Positions 37,434 through 46,336 are shown, numbered from the stretch's first letter. The stretch is 64,000 nucleotides of DNA from Ruegeria sp. R14_0 (GCF_017743975.1 NZ_JAGHRC010000004.1:1-64000); one strand, 5' to 3'. Numbers and translations are program-made. Notes: generated by a model from the sequence alone, not told the origin.

Positions 37434-38684
37434 CTATTCAAAAGGAAAACTGTCCAGCCGTTCAGCCCCGGATTCAGTGACCAGAACCTGGGTTTCAAGC
37501 TTGACGCTTTCCGAGCCTTCTTCGGCGATAAGGCTTTCGACACAGACAACTTGGCCTGGCTCAAAACAACCTGTCATGGCACCGGGCCCCCAATCTAAAT
37601 GCAAAGGAACCACAGGCCATTCATCAGCCATGCCAACGCCATGGACCGCCAGTGAATAACGGTAGGGAACATGGCGCTCGGGAATGCGCCAGCTTTTGGT
37701 GTTGAATTCATCAAAACTTACGCCGGGGCGCACCAAGTCCAGATTGTGATGAATCTGTTCAAGCGCGGTATCGTAGAGTCGTCTTTGCTGATCATTCATC
37801 TTGCCGTAGCCGCAGATCCATGAACGCGAAAGGTCTGCGCAATAGCCGTAGGGGCCGATCATGTCTGTATCGAACGAGATCATTTCGCCCGCCTGACACA
37901 CGCGGTCCGAACACTCCTGATACCAGGGGTTCGTGCGCGGGCCGCAGGTGAGAAGTTTGGTTTCCAACCAGTCTCCGCCAGAGCGGGCGTTCTCGAAGTG
38001 CAGATGTGCCCAAAGTTCGCGCTCGGTGACGCCGGGGTGGGAGTGGTCGTAGATCCGTGCCATGCCTGCCTCGCAGACGCGGATTGTCCAGCGCATCAAT
38101 TCGATCTCGTCGGCAGATTTGATCGACCGGGCCATTTCTGTCAGTTGCGTGCCTTCGACATATGTAAGTCCTCGCGCCTCAAGCGCATGAACACCGCTGC
38201 CATTTAGCGTGTCACAGGCGATGCGCGTGTTCCCGCCGCCATGTTCCCGGATCAGATCGGCAATCTCATCGGCCCAAGTCTCGGTCGCGGCACCAACTTT
38301 GTCGCCCGAAGCCATGAACATCCAAGTCTTGGAGACACGGATTTCATCTATGCCCGGCAGGCCCTCGCTTTGGTGCAGGCAGCCCTTGAATTCGAACATG
38401 ATCGCCGGCCCGCCGGCAAGGATAAGCGCATAGCGCATAGGGTTGTGCAACGTCCAGACCTGCATGTTCGAGCAGTCAAAAGCATAGCGGATATTGCACG
38501 GATCATAGAGCAGCAGCGCTGCACAGTCTGACCGGTTCAGAGCGTCGCGCAAGCGACCCAGACGATAGGCGCGTGCACGATCAAGAACATCATCGCTGAC
38601 GGGACTCTTTAGCGGTTTCTCTGCGCCCTCGGCGTTCAGATAAGTGAGCTTGCGATCATCCTTGAAGGCAGTGTCCAAGCTCAT
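37434..38684 (-). CDS. dddP: DddP-like M24-fold DMSP lyase homologue
   Basis: A 416-residue M24 (creatinase/aminopeptidase fold) protein that resembles DddP, the roseobacter enzyme splitting DMSP to DMS and acrylate. Shared blocks: DPCNIRYAFDCSNMQVW (about 61-77), CGPRTNPWYQEC (about 247-258) and FDTDMIGPYGYCADLSRSW (about 271-289). The metal ligands I expect from the DddP structure are all there with matching spacing: D272, D274, D284, H348, E383, E397. It is shorter than typical DddP (about 450) at the N-terminus and has different residues around some loops, so it may be a paralogue with another substrate. Its ATG overlaps the stop of the 2OG oxygenase gene (ATGA). Confidence 0.65.
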   Translation of the reverse strand: MSLDTAFKDDRKLTYLNAEGAEKPLKSPVSDDVLDRARAYRLGRLRDALNRSDCAALLLYDPCNIRYAFDCSNMQVWTLHNPMRYALILAGGPAIMFEFKGCLHQSEGLPGIDEIRVSKTWMFMASGDKVGAATETWADEIADLIREHGGGNTRIACDTLNGSGVHALEARGLTYVEGTQLTEMARSIKSADEIELMRWTIRVCEAGMARIYDHSHPGVTERELWAHLHFENARSGGDWLETKLLTCGPRTNPWYQECSDRVCQAGEMISFDTDMIGPYGYCADLSRSWICGYGKMNDQQRRLYDTALEQIHHNLDLVRPGVSFDEFNTKSWRIPERHVPYRYSLAVHGVGMADEWPVVPLHLDWGPGAMTGCFEPGQVVCVESLIAEEGSESVKLETQVLVTESGAERLDSFPFE

Positions 38685-39466
38685 GCAGCACGTCCGTAAA
38701 AGCCTATACGTTCCTGCTCTGAGAACTGCACGCCGGGGCGTTCATAATAGGAAAAGACAGCGATGATCCGATCCTGATCACCCTGCACAGGGGTAACGCG
38801 GTGCGCAGTGTTCTTGCCCTTGAAGATATTCAGGGTACCCGGCTCCAGCACGATGCGCGTGGGGGTACGGCGCCCCTCTAGCAGGTCGGCCACACCGTCG
38901 TAGTTCGGGTCATCGTCGCTGCGCAAGTCTTGATCATACTCAAAATCACCGCCAACTTCTGGTGCTTGCAGCAGTAGAGTTGTGGTGAACTCAGATCGGT
39001 CGAAATGCCAGTTCAGCGCCTGTCCTTCGTGATACCCCATGACGTTTACGCGCGCCAACGGGTCCTGCATGGTAAAGAGTTTGGGTTTGCCCATAACAGC
39101 GGCCAGGAATTGCGCGAAGGGAGCCCATTCATAGAGCCGGATCACAGCGGTTTCGCCCATCTGATCGGCGCAGATTGTTCGGTTTGACGTCTCAAACTCG
39201 GTCAGCGCGGGATGATCTGCAGGCAGGTCTCCGATCTCTTTTTTGAAATAGATGTTGTGTTTGCGCGCATGTGTGAATGAGCCATCTGCCAGTACCGGTT
39301 TCAGTTCGGCCACGGCCTTGGTCAGTGCATCAGCGTTGATAAACCCTGCCAGGTTGAACAGGCCATCCTCGGCCAGCTTGGATTTGCAGTCCTCAAGTAG
39401 GGCAAGCCAGCCTGTGCTGCCAGGTTGATCCAAGGGGTAATCTTGCAGATTGATCAGATCGCGCAT
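38681..39466 (-). CDS. 2-oxoglutarate/Fe(II) oxygenase (HalD/ArpA-like)
   Basis: A 261-residue double-stranded beta-helix oxygenase. The iron triad appears as H154-F-D156 (NWHFDRSEF) and H222 (NTAHRVTPV), with R233 likely binding 2-oxoglutarate. Since the second ligand is Asp and not Gly, it should hydroxylate or demethylate rather than halogenate, although its overall pattern resembles the HalD/ArpA group acting on free amino acids. The start at 39466 has a perfect AGGAGG 5 bases or so upstream; the open frame extends further. First gene of a two-gene operon with the DddP-like gene, divergent from a LysR. Substrate unknown. Confidence 0.75.
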   Translation of the reverse strand: MRDLINLQDYPLDQPGSTGWLALLEDCKSKLAEDGLFNLAGFINADALTKAVAELKPVLADGSFTHARKHNIYFKKEIGDLPADHPALTEFETSNRTICADQMGETAVIRLYEWAPFAQFLAAVMGKPKLFTMQDPLARVNVMGYHEGQALNWHFDRSEFTTTLLLQAPEVGGDFEYDQDLRSDDDPNYDGVADLLEGRRTPTRIVLEPGTLNIFKGKNTAHRVTPVQGDQDRIIAVFSYYERPGVQFSEQERIGFYGRAA

Positions 39467-39479
39467 TACAGTCCTCCTC

Positions 39480-39490
39480 TTGCCTGGCAA
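39480..39490. promoter_or_regulatory. Candidate operator palindrome
   Basis: TTGCCTGGCAA is an 11-base perfect palindrome just upstream of the ribosome site of the 2OG oxygenase gene, in the gap to the divergent LysR. It is placed where a regulator could block or activate the oxygenase/DddP-like operon. Confidence 0.4.
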
Positions 39491-39566
39491 CAGGGTTATG
39501 TTGCGTGCTCTGTCCAATCAACAGTATTTCTATTTATGATGGATAAGGAAATCTTAAGGTTGCACC

Positions 39567-40466
39567 ATGAAGCTCAACGCCCCCATGAACGCTCTCAAAG
39601 CCTTTGAAGCTGCGGCTAGAACCGGGTCATTCACCGCGGCCGCGGCCGAACTGGGTGTGAGTTCGCCAGCCGTCAGCCAACAGGTAAAGCTGCTGGAAGA
39701 CTTTTGGCAGCAAGCGTTGTTCATTCGCCAGGGCAACCGGCTGTCGTTAACGGATGCGGGGCAAACAGCTTATCCGCAGCTTGCCCAGGCCATGGCCAGC
39801 CTGGCGGCCCTATCGGCGAAAATGCAAAGCGAGCAGATCAGAAAAACCCGACTGGTGCTGAGCGCGCCTCATTCGGTGGTGGAAACCTGGCTGCCTGGCA
39901 AACTTGCACCGCTGATGCGTGCAGAGGAATACACGCCCATTGATGTGCGTGTGGATGAAGACCCAATCGACTTTGCCCGCGATAAAATCGATATGAGGAT
40001 ATTCTTTGGCCATGATCTGTACGGCGACTTTCAGGTCCACAGTCTTTTCGCAGATCACCTGATCGCAGTTGCCAGTCCGGATTTCATCCGCCAATTCGGC
40101 GCGCATCTGCAGGATATGCCGGATAAATTTCTGATCCACACCCATTGGGGCAGTGGGTTTACTTCATCCCCGAATTGGGAAGCCGCGTTGCCTGTCGGTA
40201 AAACCATCAATCGCGATCTGGGTATGTCGGTGCGCACCAGCAGCGTCGCGTTGGTTTTTGCACGCCATGGCTTTGGCGTAGCATTGGTCCCGGCGGCAAT
40301 GGCGGCTGATGATCTATATGCGGAAAGGCTTGTGCAATTGGACAGCCCTTACTTGGAATTGCCACGTAGCTATCGTTTGGCTTACCCAAAACGACTGCAG
40401 TCCCACCCGACAATTGTGCGCGTGCTGGGTGCTTTGTCACACTGGGCGGACCAATCGAAGCGATAG
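39567..40466 (+). CDS. LysR-family regulator (GcvA-like)
   Basis: A 299-residue LysR protein with HTH MNALKAFEAAARTGSFTAAA followed by AELGVSSPAVSQQVKLLE, and a GcvA-like effector domain (VLSAPHSVVETWLPGKL, then VRTSSVALVFARHGFGVALVP). It is divergent from the 2OG-oxygenase/DddP-like operon with a 100-base gap and is likely its regulator. The proline-racemase-fold gene lies 147 bases downstream on the same strand and might be part of the same response. Confidence 0.9.
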   Translation: MKLNAPMNALKAFEAAARTGSFTAAAAELGVSSPAVSQQVKLLEDFWQQALFIRQGNRLSLTDAGQTAYPQLAQAMASLAALSAKMQSEQIRKTRLVLSAPHSVVETWLPGKLAPLMRAEEYTPIDVRVDEDPIDFARDKIDMRIFFGHDLYGDFQVHSLFADHLIAVASPDFIRQFGAHLQDMPDKFLIHTHWGSGFTSSPNWEAALPVGKTINRDLGMSVRTSSVALVFARHGFGVALVPAAMAADDLYAERLVQLDSPYLELPRSYRLAYPKRLQSHPTIVRVLGALSHWADQSKR

Positions 40467-40540
40467 ACACTCCTTTCGTTCACTATGTCTCCGCAGCTGC
40501 GATTTCGGAACCACAAGCAGCGCTTGGCGGCCATTCTGGT

Positions 40541-40554
40541 TAGGTTCGAACCTA
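40541..40554. promoter_or_regulatory. Perfect 14-base palindrome upstream of the racemase-fold gene
   Basis: TAGGTTCGAACCTA is a complete palindrome 60 bases before the ATG at 40614. It looks like a dimeric repressor site. It resembles a tRNA T-loop by chance, but no tRNA can be folded here. Confidence 0.4.
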
Positions 40555-40613
40555 TTTTGCCTTGTCAGATCTGCAGGTTTGGAAGATGTCTGTCGAGTGG
40601 GTGGGATGATCAA

Positions 40614-41570
40614 ATGACACGCAGTGCCAACTTCAATGAAACAACGGCAATCGATGTAGAACTCGCTGGTGACATTCTTCGGGTGGCTATTGCCGGGTTG
40701 CCCGAAATTGCGTCACGCAACGCAACGAAGGCCCTGGCGGAACTGCGTTTGAATCATGAACCGTTTCGGGACTTTCTGAATTTACCGCCGAATGGAAACC
40801 CTCGCATCAATTCCTGCCTCCTGTATCCACCATTTGAACCGAGCGCGGACGGCACGCTTTTTCTGGCCTCCCGTTTTGCCTACGCACCGTATGCCGGAAC
40901 CGCGCTTATGGCTGCGGCAACGGTTCTTGCAGAAATGCGGAACTTGAAAAGAGCCGCTGGTCAATGTCGCGTTAAGTTACTGACCGCACACGGTGTGATG
41001 AGTGTTGAACTAAACCGGACAGGCAATTTCGTTACGCAAGCCAAATGGTTTACGGCCCCTCCTGTGATGTTGATCGCCGAAGCGGAATTGCTCATGAACG
41101 CAGGTGATGCAATCCCGGTCTCGTTGGTGGATGCGGGCCTGCCATATTTGATTGTGGGTGCAGACGAGATGGGTTTGTCGCTGGGTGATTATTCCAGCCT
41201 GTCAAACGCGGCAATCGAGCTGAGCGCGGCAGCCGGCAAGCAGTACCCTCTGTCCCGATTAGGCAATGTCGAGAGTTACGACACCTACTTGGTCATGTTC
41301 TTTTCCCAAATCGCGGACGATCACATCAAAACTGTTTGGGTTTCCGACAAAGGGGAGGTTGCCAATTCAGCGGGCGGCACTGGTGCTCTGTCCGTTCTGG
41401 CGGCGTGTGAAAACAGTGGAAGGGTGGCCCCGGGACAATCAACCCGTGTCGAAGCGCCGGGCGGTGTTTTCGAGTGCCAGATTGAAGGGGCCCAAGCCAC
41501 GGTCGCTTCGGACGTTAGGATCATTGCAGAACATAAATTTCGATTGGGTCATCCAACGCTGTGTCAGTGA
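40614..41570 (+). CDS. Proline-racemase-fold protein lacking both catalytic cysteines
   Basis: A 318-residue protein of the proline racemase / hydroxyproline epimerase superfamily by layout. The region PPFEPSADGTLFLASRFAYAPYAGTALMA matches the family block ending in MCGHG, but here reads Y-A-G-T (93-96), so the first catalytic Cys is Ala. The second site, normally SPCGTGTSA, reads SAGGTGALS (252-260), so that Cys is Gly. trans-3-hydroxyproline dehydratases change only the second Cys (to Thr). So racemase chemistry is not expected; it may be a binding protein or use new chemistry. Start at 40614 is preceded by GGTGGGA; the frame runs further upstream. Confidence 0.7.
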   Translation: MTRSANFNETTAIDVELAGDILRVAIAGLPEIASRNATKALAELRLNHEPFRDFLNLPPNGNPRINSCLLYPPFEPSADGTLFLASRFAYAPYAGTALMAAATVLAEMRNLKRAAGQCRVKLLTAHGVMSVELNRTGNFVTQAKWFTAPPVMLIAEAELLMNAGDAIPVSLVDAGLPYLIVGADEMGLSLGDYSSLSNAAIELSAAAGKQYPLSRLGNVESYDTYLVMFFSQIADDHIKTVWVSDKGEVANSAGGTGALSVLAACENSGRVAPGQSTRVEAPGGVFECQIEGAQATVASDVRIIAEHKFRLGHPTLCQ

Positions 41571-41767
41571 TATTGCCAAGGTCCGCTCGGCCCACTTCGC
41601 GTTGGATGCTGAGGAAAGAACTTGCTGGGCACACCTAAAGAACGACAATGCAGAGTCGCCGTTCACGTGAGCAGCCTTATCGCGCCGGTCCAATTGGATT
41701 GCTAATGCATCATCGCCCTGGTTTGTTTTGCATTTGGTGCATTCCGACCCATCAGTCGTAGAATTCG

Positions 41768-43015
41768 TTATCCTTTAGCGCGCTTAAATGCCCCTTCTTC
41801 CTGGTCCCGGTTCTGAGTTGTCGAGTTCTCACGATAAAGAGCATCCAAACGAAGCCCAATGGTTTCTGGAACCAAGCTTCCGGCACGACGAAGCCCATCA
41901 AAGCGGGCGCGCATGTTCCGCTTTTTGGCAACCTGATGGGGTTGGGTCTTGTTCATGAATTCAATATCGACCGGCCCGCCATCTTCAAGAAACCCGGCCG
42001 CCGTCGCAGCCTCCAACAACTCGGCCCCGCGCCGTGTACGTGCAATGATCGAATTGGTGCCCGGGTCTGTGGCCGAGGCTTCTCGGTCCGGCGAAGCGGC
42101 GGGCCAAGTGTCTGCCGCTGCGATGTCGGCCCCTTCACCGATGCCATCCGGACAGATCTTGCAGCGAAATGGCAGCGACCAGCTGCTTTCATCTTCCCCC
42201 CAAAAATCGAGGTAATGAAAATCCCGTCGCGTCCCATCCGTCGTTTCAATCGTGGTGGGCCCCGGGCAACCGCGCCCGCGGTATCGCAGAGAGGAAACCT
42301 GGTTCCGGTCAATTCCGTTATCGGACAGGAAACGTCCCATTGCCTCATCGGGCATAAACCCGCCGCAGACCGGGGTCAGCATATAGCGGATCAGCCGGTC
42401 AACTCTGGCGTCCTGATGCGCAAGGTTGCGGATGGCGTTTAGATCGCAGGGCTTTGCCACTACGGCAAATGGTTGTTCACGGTCCAAAGCCGCAATCAGA
42501 TTGATCAGCGGGGCCGTGGGGCCATAACGGGATCCGGCCCCTGCCATAACCTCATCAACTGTCCCGGAAATCGTGGCTGCCCCAAAGCTTGGCGCATCCT
42601 CGGATGCCTTGACATGCAGAACAAAGGCGACCCGGCCGGATTTTAGCAGGAAACGGGCGAGCGCTGTTAGCACCCCACCCGTTGACCCTTCGAAGCGAAC
42701 CTCGGGCTCGCCAGCCCAGCCAAGCGTGAGGCTGTGATAAGGGCCCCAGACCAAGTCGTGATAGGGCGCAGCCGAAATCTCAGCTTCGGGGATCGCCTCA
42801 CATCGGGTGCCCGGGCAGGTGGCATAAACGAGATCAACGTCAGCCTCATCTAACGTGGACTGAATGCGGGGTCTCAGCTCACCACTTTCATCCTTGTTTA
42901 TACGTACCTTTTCAGGGCCCAGGAGCGAGGCGCACAGCCCGCACCCGATGCATAACCCATCCGTTACAATCCGTTCAAAACGCGCGTTGGTATCCGTGGC
43001 GGTCATCTGTTCCAT
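41768..43015 (-). CDS. FrhB-family iron-sulfur flavoprotein
   Basis: A 415-residue protein of the coenzyme F420 hydrogenase/dehydrogenase beta-subunit family. The N-terminus has a ferredoxin-like C22-x2-C25-x2-C28 motif; the core has GSTGGVLTAL (about 111), KPCDLNAIR (about 188) and the conserved C-terminal block RCKICPDGIGEGADIAAADTW (split, about 283-303). Bacterial members include BciB and HCAR, which reduce tetrapyrroles with ferredoxin and need no F420, so F420 use should not be assumed. It is the last gene of the sulfotransferase operon, 13 bases after CysQ. Probable role: two-electron reduction of the operon's substrate or product. Confidence 0.8.
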   Translation of the reverse strand: MEQMTATDTNARFERIVTDGLCIGCGLCASLLGPEKVRINKDESGELRPRIQSTLDEADVDLVYATCPGTRCEAIPEAEISAAPYHDLVWGPYHSLTLGWAGEPEVRFEGSTGGVLTALARFLLKSGRVAFVLHVKASEDAPSFGAATISGTVDEVMAGAGSRYGPTAPLINLIAALDREQPFAVVAKPCDLNAIRNLAHQDARVDRLIRYMLTPVCGGFMPDEAMGRFLSDNGIDRNQVSSLRYRGRGCPGPTTIETTDGTRRDFHYLDFWGEDESSWSLPFRCKICPDGIGEGADIAAADTWPAASPDREASATDPGTNSIIARTRRGAELLEAATAAGFLEDGGPVDIEFMNKTQPHQVAKKRNMRARFDGLRRAGSLVPETIGLRLDALYRENSTTQNRDQEEGAFKRAKG

Positions 43016-43028
43016 GTAAACTTGTTCG

Positions 43029-43799
43029 TTAAGTTGGGTTCAACTGTCCCCACGCAATGAAGGCGCCATTGCGATAGTCCGGCTTTCCAAACGTGAATTC
43101 GCTGTTGTCCGGATTGGTGACGCGGCCACCTGCTGCGGCCAGAACCGCGTGGCCTGCGCCGGTATCCCATTCCATGGTCGGACCAAACCGGGGATAGACA
43201 TCCGCCTCGCCCGCCGCCACCAGGCAGAATTTGAGCGAAGACCCGATTGAAGTGGTCTGGTCGATGCCGTGATCGTTCAGCCAGGCGTCCGTTTCCGCAT
43301 CGCGGTGAGAGGCGCTGGCGACAGCGACAGGGCCAGAGTACGGAACATCGCGGACGCGGATTGGTCGAGACACGCCTCCACTGGATTCTTCGGCTTGCTG
43401 ACCGACCACGCCGACAAACATCCGGTCCAGCGCTGGCGCATAGACGATCCCGAACACCGGTCGGCCCTTGTCAATCAGCGCGATATTCACCGTGAAACTG
43501 CCCTTTCCATCGCGTTTCAGAAACTCTTTGGTTCCGTCCAGCGGATCGACCAGAAAAAACGTCTCGGGGGCGGCCAGTGCATGACTGGCCGCGTTTTCCT
43601 CTGAGATGACAGTGACGCTTGGGGCGGCGGCGTGAAGCGCGGGGAGAATTATCGCCTCCGCCGCCGCGTCCGCTTCTGTGACCGGAGAGCCATCGCCCTT
43701 GAATTCGGCCTCAGCGGGTTTTTCATAGACCTCCATGATCTTGGCACCAGCTTCGCGGGCAACGGGGATCAAAGCAGCCTTTAGTGCGTCAAAGTCCAT
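43029..43799 (-). CDS. cysQ: 3'(2'),5'-bisphosphate nucleotidase, CysQ-like
   Basis: A 256-residue Mg-dependent phosphatase of the inositol-monophosphatase superfamily. Motifs: VISEENAAS (about 66), DPLDGTKEFLKRDGKGSF (about 83-100) and EWDTGAGHAVLAAAGG (about 205-220). The KEFLKR loop is characteristic of CysQ-type nucleotidases, which turn PAP into AMP and so relieve inhibition of sulfotransferases. Start at 43799, with AAAGGAC before it; the open frame runs longer. It lies 11 bases after the ATP sulfurylase/APS kinase gene in the same operon, as expected for PAP clearance. Confidence 0.9.
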   Translation of the reverse strand: MDFDALKAALIPVAREAGAKIMEVYEKPAEAEFKGDGSPVTEADAAAEAIILPALHAAAPSVTVISEENAASHALAAPETFFLVDPLDGTKEFLKRDGKGSFTVNIALIDKGRPVFGIVYAPALDRMFVGVVGQQAEESSGGVSRPIRVRDVPYSGPVAVASASHRDAETDAWLNDHGIDQTTSIGSSLKFCLVAAGEADVYPRFGPTMEWDTGAGHAVLAAAGGRVTNPDNSEFTFGKPDYRNGAFIAWGQLNPT

Positions 43800-43810
43800 A
43801 GCTTGTCCTT

Positions 43811-45568
43811 TCACCAGTTGCCCGAGATCAGGCCCATTTGTTCCAGCTTCAGGATCACCTGATGGGCGCAATTATCCACGTCGGTGCCTTGTGTCTCGAT
43901 GCGAAGTTCCGGGTTTTCAGGCACATCATAGGGGTCAGAGATGCCGGTGAATTCCTTGATCTTGCCTTCACGGGCCAGCTTGTACAGCCCCTTGCGGTCG
44001 CGTCGCTCACATTCCTCAATGCTGGTGGCAACGTGAATCTCGACAAAGGCACCAAAGGCTTGGATGTCTTCGCGCACGGCGCGACGAGTCGTAGCATAGG
44101 GTGCGATAGGCGCGCAGATGGCGATTCCACCATTCTTGGTGATCTCACTGGCCACATACCCGATACGGCGGATGTTCAGGTCGCGATGCTCTTTCGAGAA
44201 ACCCAGTTCGGAGCTGAGGTTCTTACGCACCAGATCGCCATCCAACAGGGTCACGGGACGCCCGCCCATCTCCATCAGCTTGACCATCAGCGCGTTGGCG
44301 ATGGTGGATTTGCCGCTGCCCGAGAAGCCGGTGAAGAACACGGTGAAGCCTTGTTCAGCCCGAGGCGGTTTGGTCTTGCGCAACTCGGCGACCACTTCGG
44401 GGAAGCTGAACCATTCCGGGATTTCCAGACCTTCGGCCAAACGGCGGCGCAGTTCGGTCCCCGAGATATTCAGGATAGTCACCTTGTCCTTGTCTGCGAT
44501 CTCGTCATTGGGTTCGTACTGGGCGCGTTCCTGCACATACACCATGTGCTTGAAGTCGACCATTTCACAACCGATCTCGCCCTGATGCGCACGGTACATT
44601 TCTTGTGCGTCGTAAGGACCGTAGAAGTCCTCACCCTGGCTGTTTTTGCCCGGGCCCGCGTGGTCGCGACCGACGATAAAGTGCGTACAGCCGTGATTGG
44701 CACGGATCAGCCCATGCCAGACTGCCTCGCGGGGGCCAGCCATCCGCATGGCCAGGTTCAAAAGACTCATCGAGGTGGTCGAGGCCGGGTATTTGTCCAG
44801 CACCGCCTCGTAACAGCGCACGCGCGTAAAATGGTCTACGTCACCCGGTTTGGTCAGGCCTACAACCGGATGGATCAGCAGGTTGGCTTGCGCCTCTTTG
44901 GCGGCGCGGAAGGTGAGTTCCTGATGCGCGCGGTGCAGCGGGTTGCGCGTTTGGAAGGCAACAACTTTCTGCCAACCGACTTTGCGGAAATAAGCGCGCA
45001 ACTCGTTTGGTGTATCTCGCCGTGCTTTGAAATCGTAGTGCACGGGTGTCTGGATGCCGGTCACCGGGCCACCCAGATAAACCTTGCCAGCAACATTGTG
45101 CAGGTAGTTGACGGCCGGGTGAGCCTGATCATCGGCGCCAAACACCTTCTCGGCTTCACGCGCCTTGTCCGGGGTCCAGCGGTCAGTCACGGTCATGGTC
45201 GCCAGAATGACGCCTTCCTGATCGCGCAGGGCAATGTCCTGACCCAGCTCGATGCTATCGGCAAAGTCTTCGCTGACATCCAAGGTGATCGGCATCGGCC
45301 AAAGAGTGCCGTCAGCCAAACGCATGTTTTCGACCACGCCATCATAATCGGCCTCGGTCAGGAAGCCTTTCAGCGGGTTAAACCCGCCATTCATAAGCAG
45401 TTCCAGATCGCAGATCTGACGCGGGCTCAGGTCATGGCTGGTCAACTCGGCTGCTTCGAGCTTCAGCTTCGCGGCCGACTCAAAGGATACATAAAGCTCT
45501 GGGATCGGGCCATAAGGCATCACTTTAGCAGGGCGCGGAACCGCCGCTGTTTTGACTTGTTTGTTCAT
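43811..45568 (-). CDS. Bifunctional ATP sulfurylase / APS kinase
   Basis: A 585-residue fusion that makes PAPS from sulfate and two ATP. Residues 1-395 are ATP sulfurylase with QTRNPLHRAH (206-215, the two His of the nucleotide loop) and VGRDHAGPG (299-307). Residues 405-585 are APS kinase with the P-loop GFSGSGKST (414-422) and the DGD-x-VRKNLSSELGFS region (about 443-459). Domain order (sulfurylase first) is that of the Sat-CysC fusions. It sits between a sulfotransferase and CysQ, so here it probably serves sulfation rather than cysteine synthesis alone. Twelve bases separate it from the sulfotransferase. Confidence 0.93.
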   Translation of the reverse strand: MNKQVKTAAVPRPAKVMPYGPIPELYVSFESAAKLKLEAAELTSHDLSPRQICDLELLMNGGFNPLKGFLTEADYDGVVENMRLADGTLWPMPITLDVSEDFADSIELGQDIALRDQEGVILATMTVTDRWTPDKAREAEKVFGADDQAHPAVNYLHNVAGKVYLGGPVTGIQTPVHYDFKARRDTPNELRAYFRKVGWQKVVAFQTRNPLHRAHQELTFRAAKEAQANLLIHPVVGLTKPGDVDHFTRVRCYEAVLDKYPASTTSMSLLNLAMRMAGPREAVWHGLIRANHGCTHFIVGRDHAGPGKNSQGEDFYGPYDAQEMYRAHQGEIGCEMVDFKHMVYVQERAQYEPNDEIADKDKVTILNISGTELRRRLAEGLEIPEWFSFPEVVAELRKTKPPRAEQGFTVFFTGFSGSGKSTIANALMVKLMEMGGRPVTLLDGDLVRKNLSSELGFSKEHRDLNIRRIGYVASEITKNGGIAICAPIAPYATTRRAVREDIQAFGAFVEIHVATSIEECERRDRKGLYKLAREGKIKEFTGISDPYDVPENPELRIETQGTDVDNCAHQVILKLEQMGLISGNW

Positions 45569-45580
45569 TTTGCAATCTTC

Positions 45581-46336
45581 TCAGACAGTTTCCGACACGC
45601 GGATGCGGTGCTTGTACAGGTGGTCGTAGTGGGGTTTCATCCGGCGGTGCACACGGCGCACGCGTTCGGGGGCATCGGCCACTTCGATATATTTGCGTTT
45701 CTGAGGTTTAAGACCGGTCGACTGGGCCAGGTTGGCATGGAAAGATCCACCGTCCCACCAGCTGTGCTCGGACGGGTCGCCACCAGCTTCCCATGTCAGC
45801 GCCTCTTCTATGAAGGGGATGCCGACAGAAGCGCAGAACGCTGCAGTGACACCCTTGGGGTCTTCCAGCAAATCGTCGCTGTCGATAACCGGGGGCGTTT
45901 TGCCGCCGTCCAGCGCAGTCAAAAGGTCAAAGAGCGCGCGCTGTTCGGGGAAGCCGACCTCAAGCTCATCAAAATCCGGCCACTTGTTGTACATCGACGA
46001 AATGGTCTTGGCGGGGTCACGGATCAGGAACGCATGGGTGAAATGCGACAGGAATTCCGGATTCCACATGTGGTTGATGTAGTGGGGGAAGTCCTTGATA
46101 AAAACCGGGCCTTTTTCAGCGCGCGCTTTGATGTCGTCCCACACGCTTTCCAGGGTCAGGCCGGGGGTCGTGACCTCCCCCTCTTTGAAACGCGGCCACA
46201 TCGGGTCCTCGCCTTGGTACCAGGCTTCGCCAAAGGGCTCATGCAGACAATCCAGATCACCGCGCTGGCGCATCATCCATTCAAACGCGGTCGAGGTGGA
46301 ACGGGGAATCCCCCAAACAGCTACAATCTTGTGCAT
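45581..46336 (-). CDS. PAPS-dependent sulfotransferase family protein
   Basis: A 251-residue cytosolic sulfotransferase-fold protein. The 5'-phosphosulfate loop is WGIPRSTSTAFEWMM (8-22), and the 3'-phosphate site fits FLIRDPAKTISSMY (about 102-115). RSTST with HEPFGE soon after is typical of the small bacterial group that acts on low-molecular-weight acceptors. Three bases separate it from the Asp/Glu-racemase-like gene and 12 from the PAPS synthase. The acceptor is unknown; a polyol, betaine-type alcohol or hydroxy acid are possible. A P-loop kinase is less likely because the operon makes and clears PAPS/PAP. Confidence 0.8.
   Translation of the reverse strand: MHKIVAVWGIPRSTSTAFEWMMRQRGDLDCLHEPFGEAWYQGEDPMWPRFKEGEVTTPGLTLESVWDDIKARAEKGPVFIKDFPHYINHMWNPEFLSHFTHAFLIRDPAKTISSMYNKWPDFDELEVGFPEQRALFDLLTALDGGKTPPVIDSDDLLEDPKGVTAAFCASVGIPFIEEALTWEAGGDPSEHSWWDGGSFHANLAQSTGLKPQKRKYIEVADAPERVRRVHRRMKPHYDHLYKHRIRVSETV

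Noticed and set aside
40531..40560. Possible tRNA T-loop (GGTTCGAACC)
   Set aside because: No acceptor stem, anticodon arm or CCA context can be folded around it; treated as a regulatory palindrome.
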